Shown here: one piece after another, positions 31,954 through 45,400 of the stretch | Layout: each line of letters opens with the position of its first letter | How positions within the stretch are numbered: position 1 is the stretch's first letter | Origin: Axinella damicornis | Lineage: Eukaryota > Porifera > Demospongiae > Axinellida > Axinellidae | Length of the DNA: 64,000 bases | Direction: 5' to 3' | Assembly (NCBI GenBank): GCA_963931865.1 | Contig: OZ007511.1 | Coordinates: 13,014,189-13,078,188 of the forward strand | Position numbers and translations under genes: made by a program | Notes under the pieces: model-generated | Told to the model about the DNA's origin: nothing | The model's input: the letters and a program-made list of their open reading frames with translations, nothing else | Databases searched by the model: none

Positions 31954-32952
31954 TCATCTCAGCAATTCCACCTGTAGAACACGGAAACGGATGCAATCGG
32001 ATTCACGGTCCAGGGAATCAAGTGAAACAAACTTGTAAACTCCCCACGATGGATTTCCTAAGCTATCAGCTAATGGCCTGTTGGCACATGCGTCGTCAAC
32101 TGAGTGGTCTAGGACAATAGCATTCTCATGTGACCAGGCCTTGCAACAGAAAACTTGCACAGTAACTTTGCCTCGAAATGGCCATCGTAAGTGATCATCA
32201 TTTTTGCCGCGCATCAAAGCAACATGCAAGGAGAGGTGGCTCCCTCTCCCAGTATGAACTCCGCCAGCGTGAACCTCAGCCCGCATCTTGTATCCGCCAA
32301 CGTGAGAATAAAATGGCTCACTGTACCATAAAAGATCCTCCTTCCTGTGATGCTCAAAGTTGAATAGTGTGAAGTAGAAAGGAGGCACCGGACAAGACTC
32401 CAATAGATTGTTGACCTTTTGCTCAAGATCAAAGACGTGTCTCAACAAACCAGTTTCAGGCTTGACGGAACTGTTCAGAGCTAAAACAGAGCCCACATTC
32501 CCCATCAGTTCCGACCCCTCTTGGTTTTCAGCTTCAGATTTTACAGTTTTCTTATCCAGTCGCTGGACTTTTTTTAACTGAGCAACCTCTTCCTTTATGT
32601 TCTGAAGTTCCTGTTTCAGCTGCGCTGCACCATTCAGACGATCCTCCCTAGCGTGATCCAACTCTTTTCTGATCATTTCTAGCTCCTCTCTCAGAAGCTG
32701 GTTTTCGGTGAATACTGTTTCGAGCTGCTTTATAACGCTACTGGCACTCGTCCATTTCGCTCCGTCAGGACAAATTTCCAATTCGTGCTCGCGACTGAAC
32801 GAGCGACGATGGAAACGTCCTCCATCTTTGCATGCGCAATCCACCTGTATGTAATCACAACGATGTTCCAATTTTCCTTTCCAATGGCACTCACTCTCTC
32901 CCTGAGGCTGAGTAGGGTAGCTGACCTGAGTCGTCGTACTCGCTGTCTGCAT
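31954..32952 (-). CDS. TRAF-like protein (zinc finger, coiled coil, MATH)
   Basis: Uninterrupted 332-codon minus-strand reading frame. Near the N-terminus is a TRAF-type zinc finger pattern (CHWKGKLEHRCDYIQVDC ... H ... C). A coiled coil of about 60-70 residues follows (LETVFTENQLLREELEMIRK, LKQELQNIKEEVAQLKK), and then a C-terminal MATH/TRAF-C domain (residues about 185-332) with PFYSHVGGYKMRAEVHAGG, HLSLHVALMRGKNDDHLRWP and GKVTVQV. TRAF proteins trimerise and link receptors to NF-kB or MAPK signalling. The RING finger of typical TRAFs is not in this exon. The ATG at 32952 may be internal, with upstream exons at higher coordinates, or this may be a short RING-less member. It lies head-to-head with the SDR gene, about 270 bp apart. 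Confidence 0.85.
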   Translation of the reverse strand: MQTASTTTQVSYPTQPQGESECHWKGKLEHRCDYIQVDCACKDGGRFHRRSFSREHELEICPDGAKWTSASSVIKQLETVFTENQLLREELEMIRKELDHAREDRLNGAAQLKQELQNIKEEVAQLKKVQRLDKKTVKSEAENQEGSELMGNVGSVLALNSSVKPETGLLRHVFDLEQKVNNLLESCPVPPFYFTLFNFEHHRKEDLLWYSEPFYSHVGGYKMRAEVHAGGVHTGRGSHLSLHVALMRGKNDDHLRWPFRGKVTVQVFCCKAWSHENAIVLDHSVDDACANRPLADSLGNPSWGVYKFVSLDSLDRESDCIRFRVLQVELLR

Positions 32953-33106
32953 CAGTGCAACCCTGTAACTGTGATTGTGGCGAACCGCGATGCAAGCTTT
33001 CTGTCCACCCTGTGCATAATAGCATGTGGGTGGTCGAGGGTGGGGCTGATAATATAAAGGCGCGTAACCTGATCGATCATGACTATTAAATTAGAGCTGC
33101 TGGTAT

Positions 33107-33165
33107 TAGTCTCATTCCCAGACCAGTTTCCGCGTGCGAAAACGGTATGCATGGGAATGAGACTA
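33107..33165. mobile_element. Short hairpin element in a shared promoter region
   Basis: TAGTCTCATTCCCAG at the left and GGGAATGAGACTA at the right are inverted repeats. This is a TAGTCTCATT variant of the dispersed family. It sits between the divergent TRAF-like and SDR start codons. Confidence 0.65.
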
Positions 33166-33225
33166 ATTTAGTACACTGTATATCGGCAACCCGATTCGAT
33201 TTTCACTGAAGAGAGAGGAGACCTG

Positions 33226-35041
33226 ATGATTATGGATACTCTGACCTCCTACCCGTACAACCTCCTAGTGGGTATTGTTGCATTTGGGGGTACTTTAAGT
33301 GGAGTCTTCTATTTATTCCGTCGGTATATGGCGGGAGAGGCGTGTCGGTCAAAGTCCCTCCTGAATGGCAAGACGGTGATCATCACGGGAGCTAACACTG
33401 GTATTGGGAAAGAGACGGCCATAGACCTGGCCAAAAGGAATGCCAGGGTCATCCTGGCCTGCCGCAGTGTGGAGAAAGGAGAGAAAGCAGCTGTGGAAGT
33501 GAGGAAGAAGAGTGAAAGTGACAATGTCGTCTTTCAGCAGTTAGACCTGGCGTCCCTCACATCAGTGCAGCAGTTTGCAGCCAGGATCCTCGAAGAAGAA
33601 CCACGACTTGATATCCTCATCAACAACGCTGGAGTGATGGCCTGCCCATACATGAAAACAGAAGACGGTTTCGAGATGCAGTTTGGTGTAAATCACTTGG
33701 GACACTTTCTGCTCACAAATCTGCTGCTAGATCGCCTGAAAGAAGCCCCAGCTGCTCGAATTGTAATTGTTTCAGCAACTCTCTACAAATACTGCCCTGG
33801 AATAAACTTTGATGACATTGATGGTGAGCATGCGTACACCCCTGTCAAGGGTTACCAACACAGCAAGCTTGCAAACATCCTGTTCACTCAAGCTCTGGCA
33901 AAAATACTTCGAGGGAGCACTGTGACCGTTAATGCGCTTCACCCTGGTGTTATTCGAACGGAGCTAGGAAGGCACATGTTTACAAGGATCCCTTTCGTGT
34001 TGAAGGTATAGTATAGTGATATTAGTGTGCACTGTCCCCTCCTTATGCATGTGACACATGTACACCTGTCAAGTCCGTCCTGCAGTCCCATGGAATATCC
34101 CTCCATGTATTGCCTGCGTCACGTGTACAAGTGGACAGTCTGGTACCTCACACTTCGTCTGGTTTGAATGCTTAAACAGTACAAAGCCAGAGGTACCAGA
34201 CTGTCCAGTTTTACATGTGATGCAGGCAGTATATGGAGGTGTTCTGTACCACTCCCTTGAGTAACAAGTCAGGGATTTAAATACCCTGTCCCGTAGTCAG
34301 AGGAATGTGAACCCTGTCCCCTTAGTCGAGGGAATGTGCTCCTAGTGGCTCCCGTGCATCTGGTGGTCTGATCTGTCTACCATGCATGTGGTAGTCCCAT
34401 GGAACATCTGCGTGGAGTACATAGGACTTTAGGACGGTCAACCCTAGGGTACTGAATAGACAAATCGAACCCATTTTGGTGTCATGGAGCTTTGGAAAGT
34501 GGTTTGGCAAGAACTATAAATTTAACTGAACTCATTGTCCCTCCAAGTGAGGATCACACTCATATACCATGTGCCTGGGAATGAGGCTAACTTAAATTGT
34601 ACCCATCAGTGTAGGAGTGACCATACACCATTTAGAACATCATTCTGTTCCCTTTGTCTTTTGTTACAGAACTAACTTGATTAACACACTGACTCATAAA
34701 TGATTAATGGGCGTATAGGATAGCGGGATCTGAGTACTGACATCGTTACTGGTAGCTAGGTTTCTGGGCTAGTGGGGTTTTAATCTGAATTGCCTACTTT
34801 TGTACTACAGCCTCTTGCGTATCTGGCTCAGCTGCTACTGCTCAAGACTGCCTGGGAGGGAGCTCAGACGACCATCTATTGTGCTGTGGCTGAAGAACTG
34901 GAGGGGGTGTCGGGGAAATACTTTGGAAATTGCAGCCAGGAGGATCTGAAAACAGCAGCCGCAACTGACGAAGAAGCTGCTGAAAGGCTGTGGAGAGTTA
35001 GTGCCCGGATGGTGGGATTGGATGACACTGATACTTACTAG
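33226..35041 (+). CDS. Retinol dehydrogenase-like SDR (RDH11-14 type)
   Basis: Two exons, 33226-34005 and 34811-35041, phase 0, 336 residues. An N-terminal membrane anchor (NLLVGIVAFGGTLSGVFYLF) precedes a classical short-chain dehydrogenase: cofactor motif TGANTGIG (54-61), ACRS as in RDH11-14, LINNAGVM, active-site Ser183, and Tyr210-x-x-x-Lys214 (YQHSK), then NALHPGVIRTELGRH. The second exon encodes the substrate-side C-terminus (GAQTTIYCAVAEELEGVSGKYF). Family members reduce retinal or other lipid aldehydes with NADPH at the ER or mitochondrial membrane; the substrate here cannot be told. The start could also be Met3. A broken copy lies at 30.9 kb. Confidence 0.92.
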
Positions 35042-35993
35042 TTACCACAGCGGCATAATAGACGAGGATTGTTGGGTAGCTTTTATTTGGGGTAGTGTTC
35101 CAGTGTCTGCATTAATTTCTGTGAGACGTACACAAGGTCAACCATCCAGCTGGCCATACACTGCCATACAGACAAAGGATTTGTTATTAAGTAATTACCG
35201 CGTATACCAATGTGTGTAGCCTCATTCCCAGGCCATAGCCAGCTTTCACGCATGGGAGAGCCTAGGAACGATGCTACATTGTGTGCTAGCTACCTAGAAA
35301 TACCATCCAATGTCTGAGGTTACTCACCAGACTGCACCTCATGGTGAACCAGAGTTGCTTGCCAGGATGCGGAGAATACCCAAAACACACATGCAGGAAC
35401 AGTATGGCTGGCCGGAACCACAGAACTGACAAACTATAGCTTGCAATTATGCAACTTGAAGAAAATATTCTGTGTGCTGTATCATGAGCTCCGTGTGTAT
35501 CAACCTGTGCTATATTCACGATACTCATTCAGGGATTCAGAAAGACAATAGCAGGTGTGATCGGGTCGCTGATAGAGCATGCCCGGGCCTAACTTAGACC
35601 AGACTATAGTGTCAGCTCAACCCACCTCATATAGCTTAGCTTCTCTCCTTAACCCTTTTGTACCCAAGGGAACAAGGCTATACGGCAAAGCTAGCCTGAT
35701 CATGCAAGCTGTTTAGTGAAATGCAAAGTCGGGTTTGAAATGGAAATATTATGTCGGTCAAAAAGTACATATGTACAAACTACACGCATAATAGCTACAA
35801 ATAACATAGCAGCATCATTAGCTACAGCAGGGAACAAGAAGCATGCATGTGTCAGGAACCTTACATAAAATAATAATATATACAAGTAACTTTCACATTG
35901 TGTAGTCTCACATTTCCTATCAATGCATAGTTGTATCACAGAGACTATTAAATAGCAAAGTTCTAGCACTAGTCTAGAGGCATGCAATGTTTC
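35042..35993. other. Spacer between convergent SDR and myosin genes
   Basis: No gene seen. Contains one TAGCC-end inverted-repeat element and probably the 3' UTRs of both genes. Confidence 0.5.
35217..35276. mobile_element. TAGCC-end element with 9-bp flanking repeat
   Basis: TAGCCTCATTCCCAGGCC at the left pairs with GCCTAGGAACGATGCTA at the right. The flanks CAATGTGTG and CATTGTGTG differ at one of nine positions, consistent with an aged 9-bp target duplication. Confidence 0.75.
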
Positions 35994-38202
35994 TTACTTA
36001 TCTTCTGGCCACATTACTGAGGTACGCTGACCTCCAGCCTTCTTGAAGCTCTGTGAACGAACGGCTTGTCTGCCTTGTTCACACGTCAGCACGCCATTAT
36101 TCACCCCAGGGCGGGAGTATTTTATCTCTGAGGTGACCTTAACGGGCAGGTGCTGCCTGTACTTGCGGTAGAAGGTGTACCAGAGGGCGGCAGCTAGCTC
36201 CACAGAGGGGCGATTTTTCTCAAGGTAGAACACACAGTCTCCAACCTCAGGCTTGAGTTTGGAAAAGAGAGAAGTACATCATAACCATCTTCATCATCAA
36301 TACAAAGATTGCAGCAAGAACTGTTGAAGGGACTATATAATAGTATATATCCTCCGCTAGTACATGCAAATTACATTAAACTTGGGTCTCAGGAAATACT
36401 AATACAGGGCTTCCGTCTAAAATTAGTAGGCTCTGTATTAGCATTGAGGCACTGGTCTCAAGAACATCGAACTCCTGTCCTATATATATTATGTTGTTCA
36501 GCAGCAGCTGGACTACGCATGAGTGAAGAAGCAATTTAGTTGCAGTGATTTCCAACTAACTTTCAGCTAGGTGCAACTAACCTGATGGGCATAGGTCCAT
36601 GAGTCGATCATTGCAAACAAACATTAATTCAGTTAAAAGCCCTACAGCACTATAGGAGAAGTTGCACTCACCACACAGTGGATGACGAGGGCCTGATCGT
36701 TGCCAGGAGAGATGGAGATCCCGGTGATCTGCCCAAGCTCAATAGGAGCCTTCTTCTTCAACTTGTAGCTCTGATCCAGGCGGTAGAGGTGGAGGTCGCA
36801 CAGAGCGTAGATGCGGGAGTCTGGCTTCAAGCTGCGGTTGAGTTTGGTCACATGGGCAGAGTACAGCTGCTCCGTATCCTTATTCACATCTCGGAACACC
36901 CTCATCTGCGAGAGTGAACGCATCAAGTAAGAGTGAAATGTCAGGCACATATCTCAGTTGGCACCCCCCAAAGTGGGAGTCCATGTAAAAATGTGTTTCA
37001 GAAGATTTTGAATTTAGGTGCTTAATGAGGCATTTTTCATAGACCGGTATAATATAAATTATATGACTTTCAATGCATATTTGCTCAAATCATAGAGATA
37101 CACACAAGGGGAATCATGTACATATGCGATAGTGTACCTATAGTTAAATAGCAAGATATGAGTGAGGCTCACCACTTGATTGAACTGTGCTGCCTTGGGG
37201 TTGTGAGCCGAGGAACCAAGTTCATCTCCAATCCACCTTTCAGCATGGTGCCAGTTCCTCTTCTTGCCTCCAACCAGTACCTGGGCGATGGTCTTCAGAC
37301 GAACTTCATACTGAAGGAGAGAGAAAATGATTGATCCAGGACCATATTGGGATGGGCATGCACAACAGTTTGGACTGCCCATTACGGTCGATCTGCTCAC
37401 CTGTTCAGGAGCAGTGAGAGCTGTGATCTTTCTTCTGGCCCACCAGTTGATATGCACTTTCTTCAGCAGCTCAGCCCCTTTCTGCAAGCAAAAACAAAGC
37501 AAAACTTACTTGTAATGATTAAGATGTGTACTATACGAGCTTGTTAAAGAAGGATTGCTTGCAGCTGAATGGACTGCCACGGAGTGTGATGAATACCTTG
37601 ATTGCAACGGGTGCTTTCGGCCACTGGATGGACTTGCCATAGTCGGGACTCGAACCACAATCCTTGAACGTCTCAATGACCTCCTCAAACCACTTGCGAG
37701 CATGGTAGCGCCTGCAGTAGAGTAAACATTCATGCAGTGGTATCCATGGAGTGCATTGTGTATACATTGTCACATCTGCATGTGTGTACACAGCGCTGAG
37801 GGCTAACTAAGGTTTAATTCATCTTGTCAAAATGTATACGCACTTTGCTATATTGATAATTCCTCTGCTACATAATTATAGCGAATAATATCTATTCTTC
37901 TGTCTGCTTGTACATTTCCAGAGAAGGTTTCTGTACGAGGACTTCTTTGAGTTGAAGATACAAACTGCACCAATGTAGTTTGTAAGTGGAAGTCTTTCAT
38001 ACTATTAAATTAATTTTGGCAACGTAATAATAATTGGTTTATCTGGCTGGACCTGTACTGCCAATTGTAGACACAACATGTTTATCTGTCCGTCTAAGAA
38101 TCTATCTATCTATCTATCGAATGCACCAAATGATTTATCGAATGTACCAAATGATTTATCGAACGTACCAAATGATTTATCGAACGTACCAAATGATTTA
38201 TA

Positions 38203-38258
<56 letters not shown>

Positions 38259-38965
38259 TGTAATAGCTGTCATAATAACCTTGAAAATCTATCAAGAGTC
38301 CTTCCAATGCTTACTGAGAGAAAAAATTTCTACCCAAGGAATGGATACATACCTGAAGCGGATGAAGACGAGGATGATGGCCTTCATCTTCTTGAGTAGG
38401 ATGCGGGCACTGAGCCCACGCCACATGCGCTGCATTATTGTGACCTACACACACACACGGGGAAAGAACCTCATGTCGATGGAGGACAGGCAGCAGCATA
38501 TATTCAGTAGCAACCAAGACTTTACAGCCAATGTAAATCTATATCCACCCCTCCTTCCCTCCGTCCTAGCTCCTTTCCTCCCCCCTCCCTCCGATCCCTC
38601 TCTCCCTCCCTCTGTCCAAGATAACTGATAAGCTCCATTGGTACTAGCACAAATTCTGGTGCCGCAATTGGAACAGTTACAAAGTAACCTCATTCGATTC
38701 CCAGGTGCCTGCCCAGCCTTTTGTCACTTGCAGTTCAAAAAGCCACACTACGAGCAATGGAAAGCTGGGGAATGAGTCTGTACACAGCCAGAAACAGCTA
38801 GAAGTGGAAAACCATTATACCATGATGGCAACGCCATCGGTGGATATGGACCCACAGATGCATTTCCAGTGTTCAATCGTTCCATTTAGAAAGTCATTCA
38901 AGCAGGGATGAAATCGCAGCATTCCAATGGAACGCATGAGTTGCTTTGCATGCACATCTTGGGAT

Positions 38966-38996
<31 letters not shown>

Positions 38997-39337
38997 AGGC
39001 AGCATTTAAAAATTCATGGGTAGAGAATGCTCCCCATTCCCCCCACAAACCCTAATTATGCAAGTCACGTAAGGTACTCACAATGTAGGGCATCTTCGCT
39101 TCACGCTGTTCTTCAAGATAGTAGACAGTCTTGGGAGTTCGGATGAAGAGCTTGGTCTTCCCGAATTTGACCAGTGACTCGATGTGGTAGAATTCTACCA
39201 GCTTCCTTGTAGCCTCCTCGTCTGTCATTGTGAACTTGGGCCAGGTCTCGGGCATTATCATCTTGTACCTGTGAGTGTGAACATGTGTGTGTGTGTGTGT
39301 GGGGGGGGGGGGGTGAGTATGTGTGTGTGGGGGGTAC

Positions 39338-39402
<65 letters not shown>

Positions 39403-40058
39403 TGTGTGTGTGTGTGTGTGAGTATGTATGTGTGTGTGTGTGTGTGAGTGTGTGTGTGTGTGTGTGTGTGAGGGAGTGTGTGTGAGTGTGTGTGTGAGAG
39501 AGTGTGTGTGAGGGAGTGTGTGTGAGTGTGTGTGTGTTGGGGAGGGGGGTCAAGGAGTGGAAGTGATAACTCCATCCAAAGGATATTGTTCAATTATTAC
39601 TCACCTTGACATGAAGCGATCATAGCGCATGCGGTACGGGTAGCCAGCACGGCGGACCTTCATGTTCTCAATGAGGCCGAGGTAGCGGACCTGGTTGAGC
39701 ACCAGCTCCTCATCGTACTCATGGGGAGCCTTGTGCCAGTTCGGCATGATGCAGCGGACGTAGTGGGGCTCCTGTGGGGTGTGCGTGGTGTGTCACGAGA
39801 CAGTTGCAGTTAAGAGATTAATTAGTGGGCTACCTATAGTTACAAAAAACCATAACTGTTTTTCCCTAGAAACGTTCAAGCTGTATGTATAACTAGATGG
39901 GTGTGTATGTGGATGCATGCATTCTTGCTCACCTGTTTCTGCAGTAGGTCAACAAGTTCACACATGTCATTCTTGAAATGGGTGCCAGCTGTGATGGGCA
40001 TCTTTGTCATCTCTTCCACTGGGTTGGCCCCCTTCGTTGAACAATATCACAGTGGGTC

Positions 40059-40107
<49 letters not shown>

Positions 40108-42443
40108 CACCATGGTGGGTCAGATAGATAATGGATAGATACATCATTTAGACAGGTGAATCCATGGTAACAGGTTACGTACATCCGGGAAGAGCTCCTT
40201 CATGAGGGGATTGTCACTGTTGTAGAGCAAGCGCTTCAGATCCTGGAACTGGGTGTCCTATGGAATGGAATGGGACCATGCAGGAAGTACTGGCATCTAG
40301 CTAGCCCATATTATTTTTTCCATCCCACCAAGGAAGGTCTGATGAGGAGGCCACTTCTAACCTTGTTCTTGTCCATGAATCCCTGGATGTTGTAGGTCAC
40401 CAGACCAGCGTAGTGCTTGATCTGAAAAATGAATTCTGAATTAGTAACTGCTTGATCTAAAAGTGAATTATGAATCAGTTGAGATCAGGAATTATAGAAC
40501 AAAGAGTTGATTTGGATCATGACAGATGCTGATTTATCAAGTTTCATTCCCAGAGTCCCATTCCTCTGTGTGATGAGTCTGGGAATGAGACTAATATCCA
40601 TCTCACCTGGAATTCCTGCCTGTTTCTGAGTTCCTTCTTGCCTGTGCCATGGCTGAAGTAGTGCTCATGCTTGGCAAATGTCTTGTCCATGTGAATCACC
40701 ACACGCTGGTGGGGGGTGGGGGAGACGGAGGGAGAATGGGCATGAGGGAGAGCGGGAGGGAGGGAGGGAGGGGGGAGAGGAAGGGAGGGAGGGTGGGAAG
40801 AAGGGATGGAGGGAGGGAGGGAGGGGAGGGAGATGAGGGAAGGGGAGTGATATGGTTAGTGGTGAATGGTGACTGTGACAAGACTAACTTCCATGGTGTG
40901 GAAAACTTTCTAACCTCATCATTTTCGGGTCCTGGCCTGAGGCACTCATCGTCCAGAATGACAAATACTCCCTGCACGTAGAGAGGTACATGACACATTT
41001 ACATCCTCTTGTTGCTCTTAACGTATAGGGCTGAGCAGCCTAGCTTCTTGCTTATCCATTCTGCAATCTGATTGGTGCCACCAACCTTCTGGTGGTGGAA
41101 CCAGGTTTTTAGTGAATTGCAGATTACTGGAGATTACTGTAGAGATTACTGCAGATTACTGCAGACATTACTGGAGATTACTGGAGATTACTGGAGAGAT
41201 TACTGGAGATTACTGTAGATTACTGGAGATTACTGTAGAGATTACTGGAGATTACTGTAGACATTACTGGAGATTACGGAAATTACTGCAGAAGTTACTG
41301 GAGATAGAATTCTCCATGCCCCTGTACATGTAGCTATAACTAATACCTTAGGGTTGGCATCAATGATCTGGCAGATGGCTTCGTTGTTGAAATAGTCGAT
41401 GTGCACCCACTCGATGCCTTCGTTGCTGTACTCCTCCTGCTCCCTCTTCAGAACCAGCTCGATGAACAGCTGCTGCAGCTTCTCGTTGCAGTAGTTGATG
41501 CAAAACTGCTCAAAGCTGTGCAGGTGTGTGTGTGTGGGTGTAGGTGTGTGGGTGTGTGGGTGTAGGTGTGTGTGTGCGTGGAGGTGTGTGCGTAGGTGTG
41601 TCGGAGGAAGGGGATGGGGGTTCACAACATACACATGGAAATCTTGATCAGAAAGATCCTTAGCTTCACTGTTTGGTGCTGCCATCATTGCGTCATTTGC
41701 CCCTAGTGATCATGCATGACTACCTGTTGCCCCTAGTGATCATGCATGACTACCTGTTGCCCCTAGTGATCATGCATGACTATATACCTGTTGACTCCAA
41801 AGACTTCAAATCCGTAAATGTCAAGCACACTGATGACATGGCTGGGTGACCCTTTGGCTAGCACAACCTCCACTGCCTTGTTGATGCGATTGACCACCAT
41901 CTGGAATAGGCGCTCATAGATGAGCTGTGTGTGAGGGGAGGGATGGGAAGGGAGTGGAGGGGAGGGGAGGGGAGGGGAGGGGAGGGGGAGGGCCCGCGGG
42001 AGGGGAGTGGATGGGGAGGGGAGCGAGGGAAGAGGCAGAGGACAATAGAGAACACATTTAAGACATAAATTTGGGCAGTGTTTGTCCTTTGTAGAGATAG
42101 GAGGTTGTCCTCTTTCTGGAGGTATTAGAACTAAAGGGAAACCAATGAAATGGGACCCTGAAAAATTTCCTTTGTAGAGAGGTCTATTATATTATGTCCC
42201 TATCTCGGAGGGTCCACTATCGGAGGTTCTACTGCATGCATGTTCTACTGCATGGGGTGACTGTGTGGCCTAGTGGTTAAAGCACTTGACTGTGGTGTGA
42301 GAGGCCACAGGTTCGAGTCCCACCAGTTGCGCCTAGGAAGGGTTTTTCTCCAGGCTTTCTGGTTTCCCTTCCCAGGAGAGGCTTCAAATAAGCATTAAAT
42401 TGCTTTCTGCCAATCCTGCCCATCTGGGGAAATGTTCCTAAAG

Positions 42444-42479
<36 letters not shown>

Positions 42480-45400
42480 CATGCATTACGTGTATAGCAA
42501 TTTGCTTTCATGCAAACAGTAATTTCAGTTTGCCTTAGTTATGCATTAGCAATATGCATATCTTTTACACGATTCTTTAGGTGATCAATGAAACGCCAGT
42601 GATCTCCCATAGTTTGCTGTGTAGGTGCTACATGTACTTTGGAGTCACTGGCCATGCAGTTGCACAGACACACAATTCTGCCATTGTCAGGCCTCGTCAG
42701 CTACGCTGGCCTGGGGTGACCGAGAGATGGGGACCACTACCTGCAGGCAATCGTTAGCCTTGCTCCCATGCACCTCCCCACCTTTCTGTACAGTATGCAA
42801 CAATAATTTGGAGGAGGAGCTTGGGAACAATGCTATGCAAACGTCATAACAGTCAAAAAAATTTACCTTTGCAAGTGCATCCCTTCCATAGGTGGCTCGT
42901 GCAGGATTCAGGTTAGCCTCAACCAAATCACCCTTGGCAGCGACGAGGCGAGTGGTGAGAGCCTTTGCGAGTGCAGTCTTGGTCGTCCCCAACAGCGAGG
43001 CTGCACGTGCTGCCACGATCATGCTACTGACGCGGCTGCTTTCCCCATCACCAGCGTCCTCCATCTTGATGTTGCCAAGGTGCAGGATGGCTCCAAGGAG
43101 CTTCTGGATGCTCAACTGATCCTCATTGCCAAACCCAAGCGCCTGGGAAAGAGTCAACACAAACTAACCTCATAACGAACTGTTATGTAGGGCATAAAAT
43201 TGTAACTAGTAGGTTTTCTGCTTGGGCTGGTAGTAGAGTCAGTTGGGCTGGTAATATACCTGCTTGGGTGTACCATTTTGTAGCGAGTGGAAATCTCTGA
43301 TTTGTTTAGCTCCCCTTCCCCACAATCAATAACCCTGAATGAGGCTAGTTGTAGTTATGCGGCATTTAGAGTTATACACAGCTAGTCAGATAGATCCCAT
43401 GTGGGAACGATGAATAACATTTACTCAGCAAGAAAAGTTATCTGGCCAAAGCCAGACATGTTAGCCTCGTTCCCAGGCCTGCAAGCGACAGGGCCTGGGA
43501 ACGAGGCTAGGCTTGGACTGGCTTCTATGCTTACAAGCTCTTAATTAAATTTTATTATGCAACATATACAGCATTCTATATAACAGGAAGTAAACACCCT
43601 TAAGGTAATTAGTGAACAAACGGTGTCATTTGAATGAAGAATACATAGGATAAACTGAAACACGTAAATGTGTATCTCTAACTCACCCCCATGGCCCTAC
43701 GGACTTCACTGTAGAGCTTCTTGTCGTTGGAGGTGGTTTTACTGGCCTCACCGCCCATAGTGAGGTAGTAGTACCGGGATGTATCACGCTCCAGGTCCAG
43801 ACCACTCAGCAAGTGAGTGTCTCCTCCTGCAATCAACTGGACGGAGGAGAGAGCAGCCTCCTAAAACTACACTATTCGTTAATGTACCACATTGAGTGCA
43901 TTACAAATTCACAATGGACAAATCAAGGTATACATACAGCGTGAAAGCCGAGTGCGTATTTGCTTAAAGTCACCTCCCAACTTGAAGCAAAATATACTTT
44001 AGTACAATAGTCTTAGGATTAATACAACCAAGCTTATGTAAGCAGGCATTCACTCAAACTAATGCTTGGAAGTCAATTGGAATGGTTGCTACGGAAACCA
44101 TAGGAAACCATACCGTCAAAATTCAGCATAGCAAAATTACACAGTTTTGACAAAATTTCTGACTCTACCTTCCCACTATCATTATTAAAGAACCTGGTAG
44201 AATGAGTGGAAGTTCCTCTCTCCCTCGTACTGCTGCACGACACGGGCCTTCTCCAGCAGGTAGGTCTTGATGTGGCCGCCTTGGGGGTCAAACTTCAGGT
44301 CGAAACAGATGTCCATGTACTTTCCCTGTATGCAGGAGGTTGACACCACTGGTAGCTAGCATGTACATTATATGTGCAACCTATCTATAGTGATCACAGT
44401 AAATTTGGCCAGTATAGACAGGTGGCCACAGTAAATTTGGCCAGTATAGACAGGTGGCCACAGTAAATTTGGCCAGTATAGACAGGTGGCTGCGTTATTC
44501 GAGAAGGTTGTTTTGTACAGGATCAGTGCAGCAGGGACCAGCGGTGTTGAGAGGTGGCTGCCTTAACTTAAACAGTCACCACTATGGACAGGTTCCACCG
44601 TACATACATGAAACAGTGAGATCACCCCCATACACACACACACAAACCCACACACACACACACAGAAATTCATGACTGCGATCCAAGCATCCTGAATCAC
44701 CTCCATGTATAAGCCATAAATAAGGTAGAGGTGTGGCTCTATTGGATGTGGCTGAAATTCATTACTCTGAGTCTAATTCCACTGGTCATGTTTATTGTAA
44801 CAAAAAGTAGCAGCTGAAAATTCTGCCACATGGTTAAAGGGTTAATTCTGCCACATGGTTCAAGGGTTATGCAACATTCTCTCGCTATAATATTATGCCA
44901 GACCAGTTGCTGCGCAGACTCATTCTGTCCATGAAACTAGAAGTGGGTGGAGTCCATATAATTAGCTCTCTTTTAATGATTTCTTGGTTTTGTTATATCA
45001 TCCTGTAATGTGGCTATAATCCTTTATGTCCTATTTTGTGAATGCATGTGATTGTGAATTTCTGGGTGTGATGGTGACTGTCATCCACTGAGACCCCTTC
45101 ACTACCTCCATGGTCAGCCTCTTGCCTCTTGAATAATCTCATAGGGGTCCCTGCTGTTATGGATGTCCTTTCCATTTATCCTGACGATTACACGTAGTAT
45201 TGTATGTATATGTGTGCACATGCACATACACTTACACACCCACACACTCGCACACACACACATCACACTCACAAATCTACTGGAGTTGTCATTCCGGGTT
45301 GTGCGGGCATTGCCAAAGGACTCCAGCACAGGGTTTGATAGCAACAGGAGGTTCTTCACTTTCTCAATGTCTTCCAGACGGCTGGTGATGTTGGCAATGT

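Noticed and set aside
38445..39593. Histidine/threonine- or cysteine/valine-rich ORFs over the GT array and G-rich tracts
   Set aside because: Translations of simple repeats within myosin introns.
42255..42330. Functional tRNA gene
   Set aside because: A and B boxes are present, but the acceptor stem pairs poorly and the sequence runs into a body and poly-A tail, so it is a SINE head.
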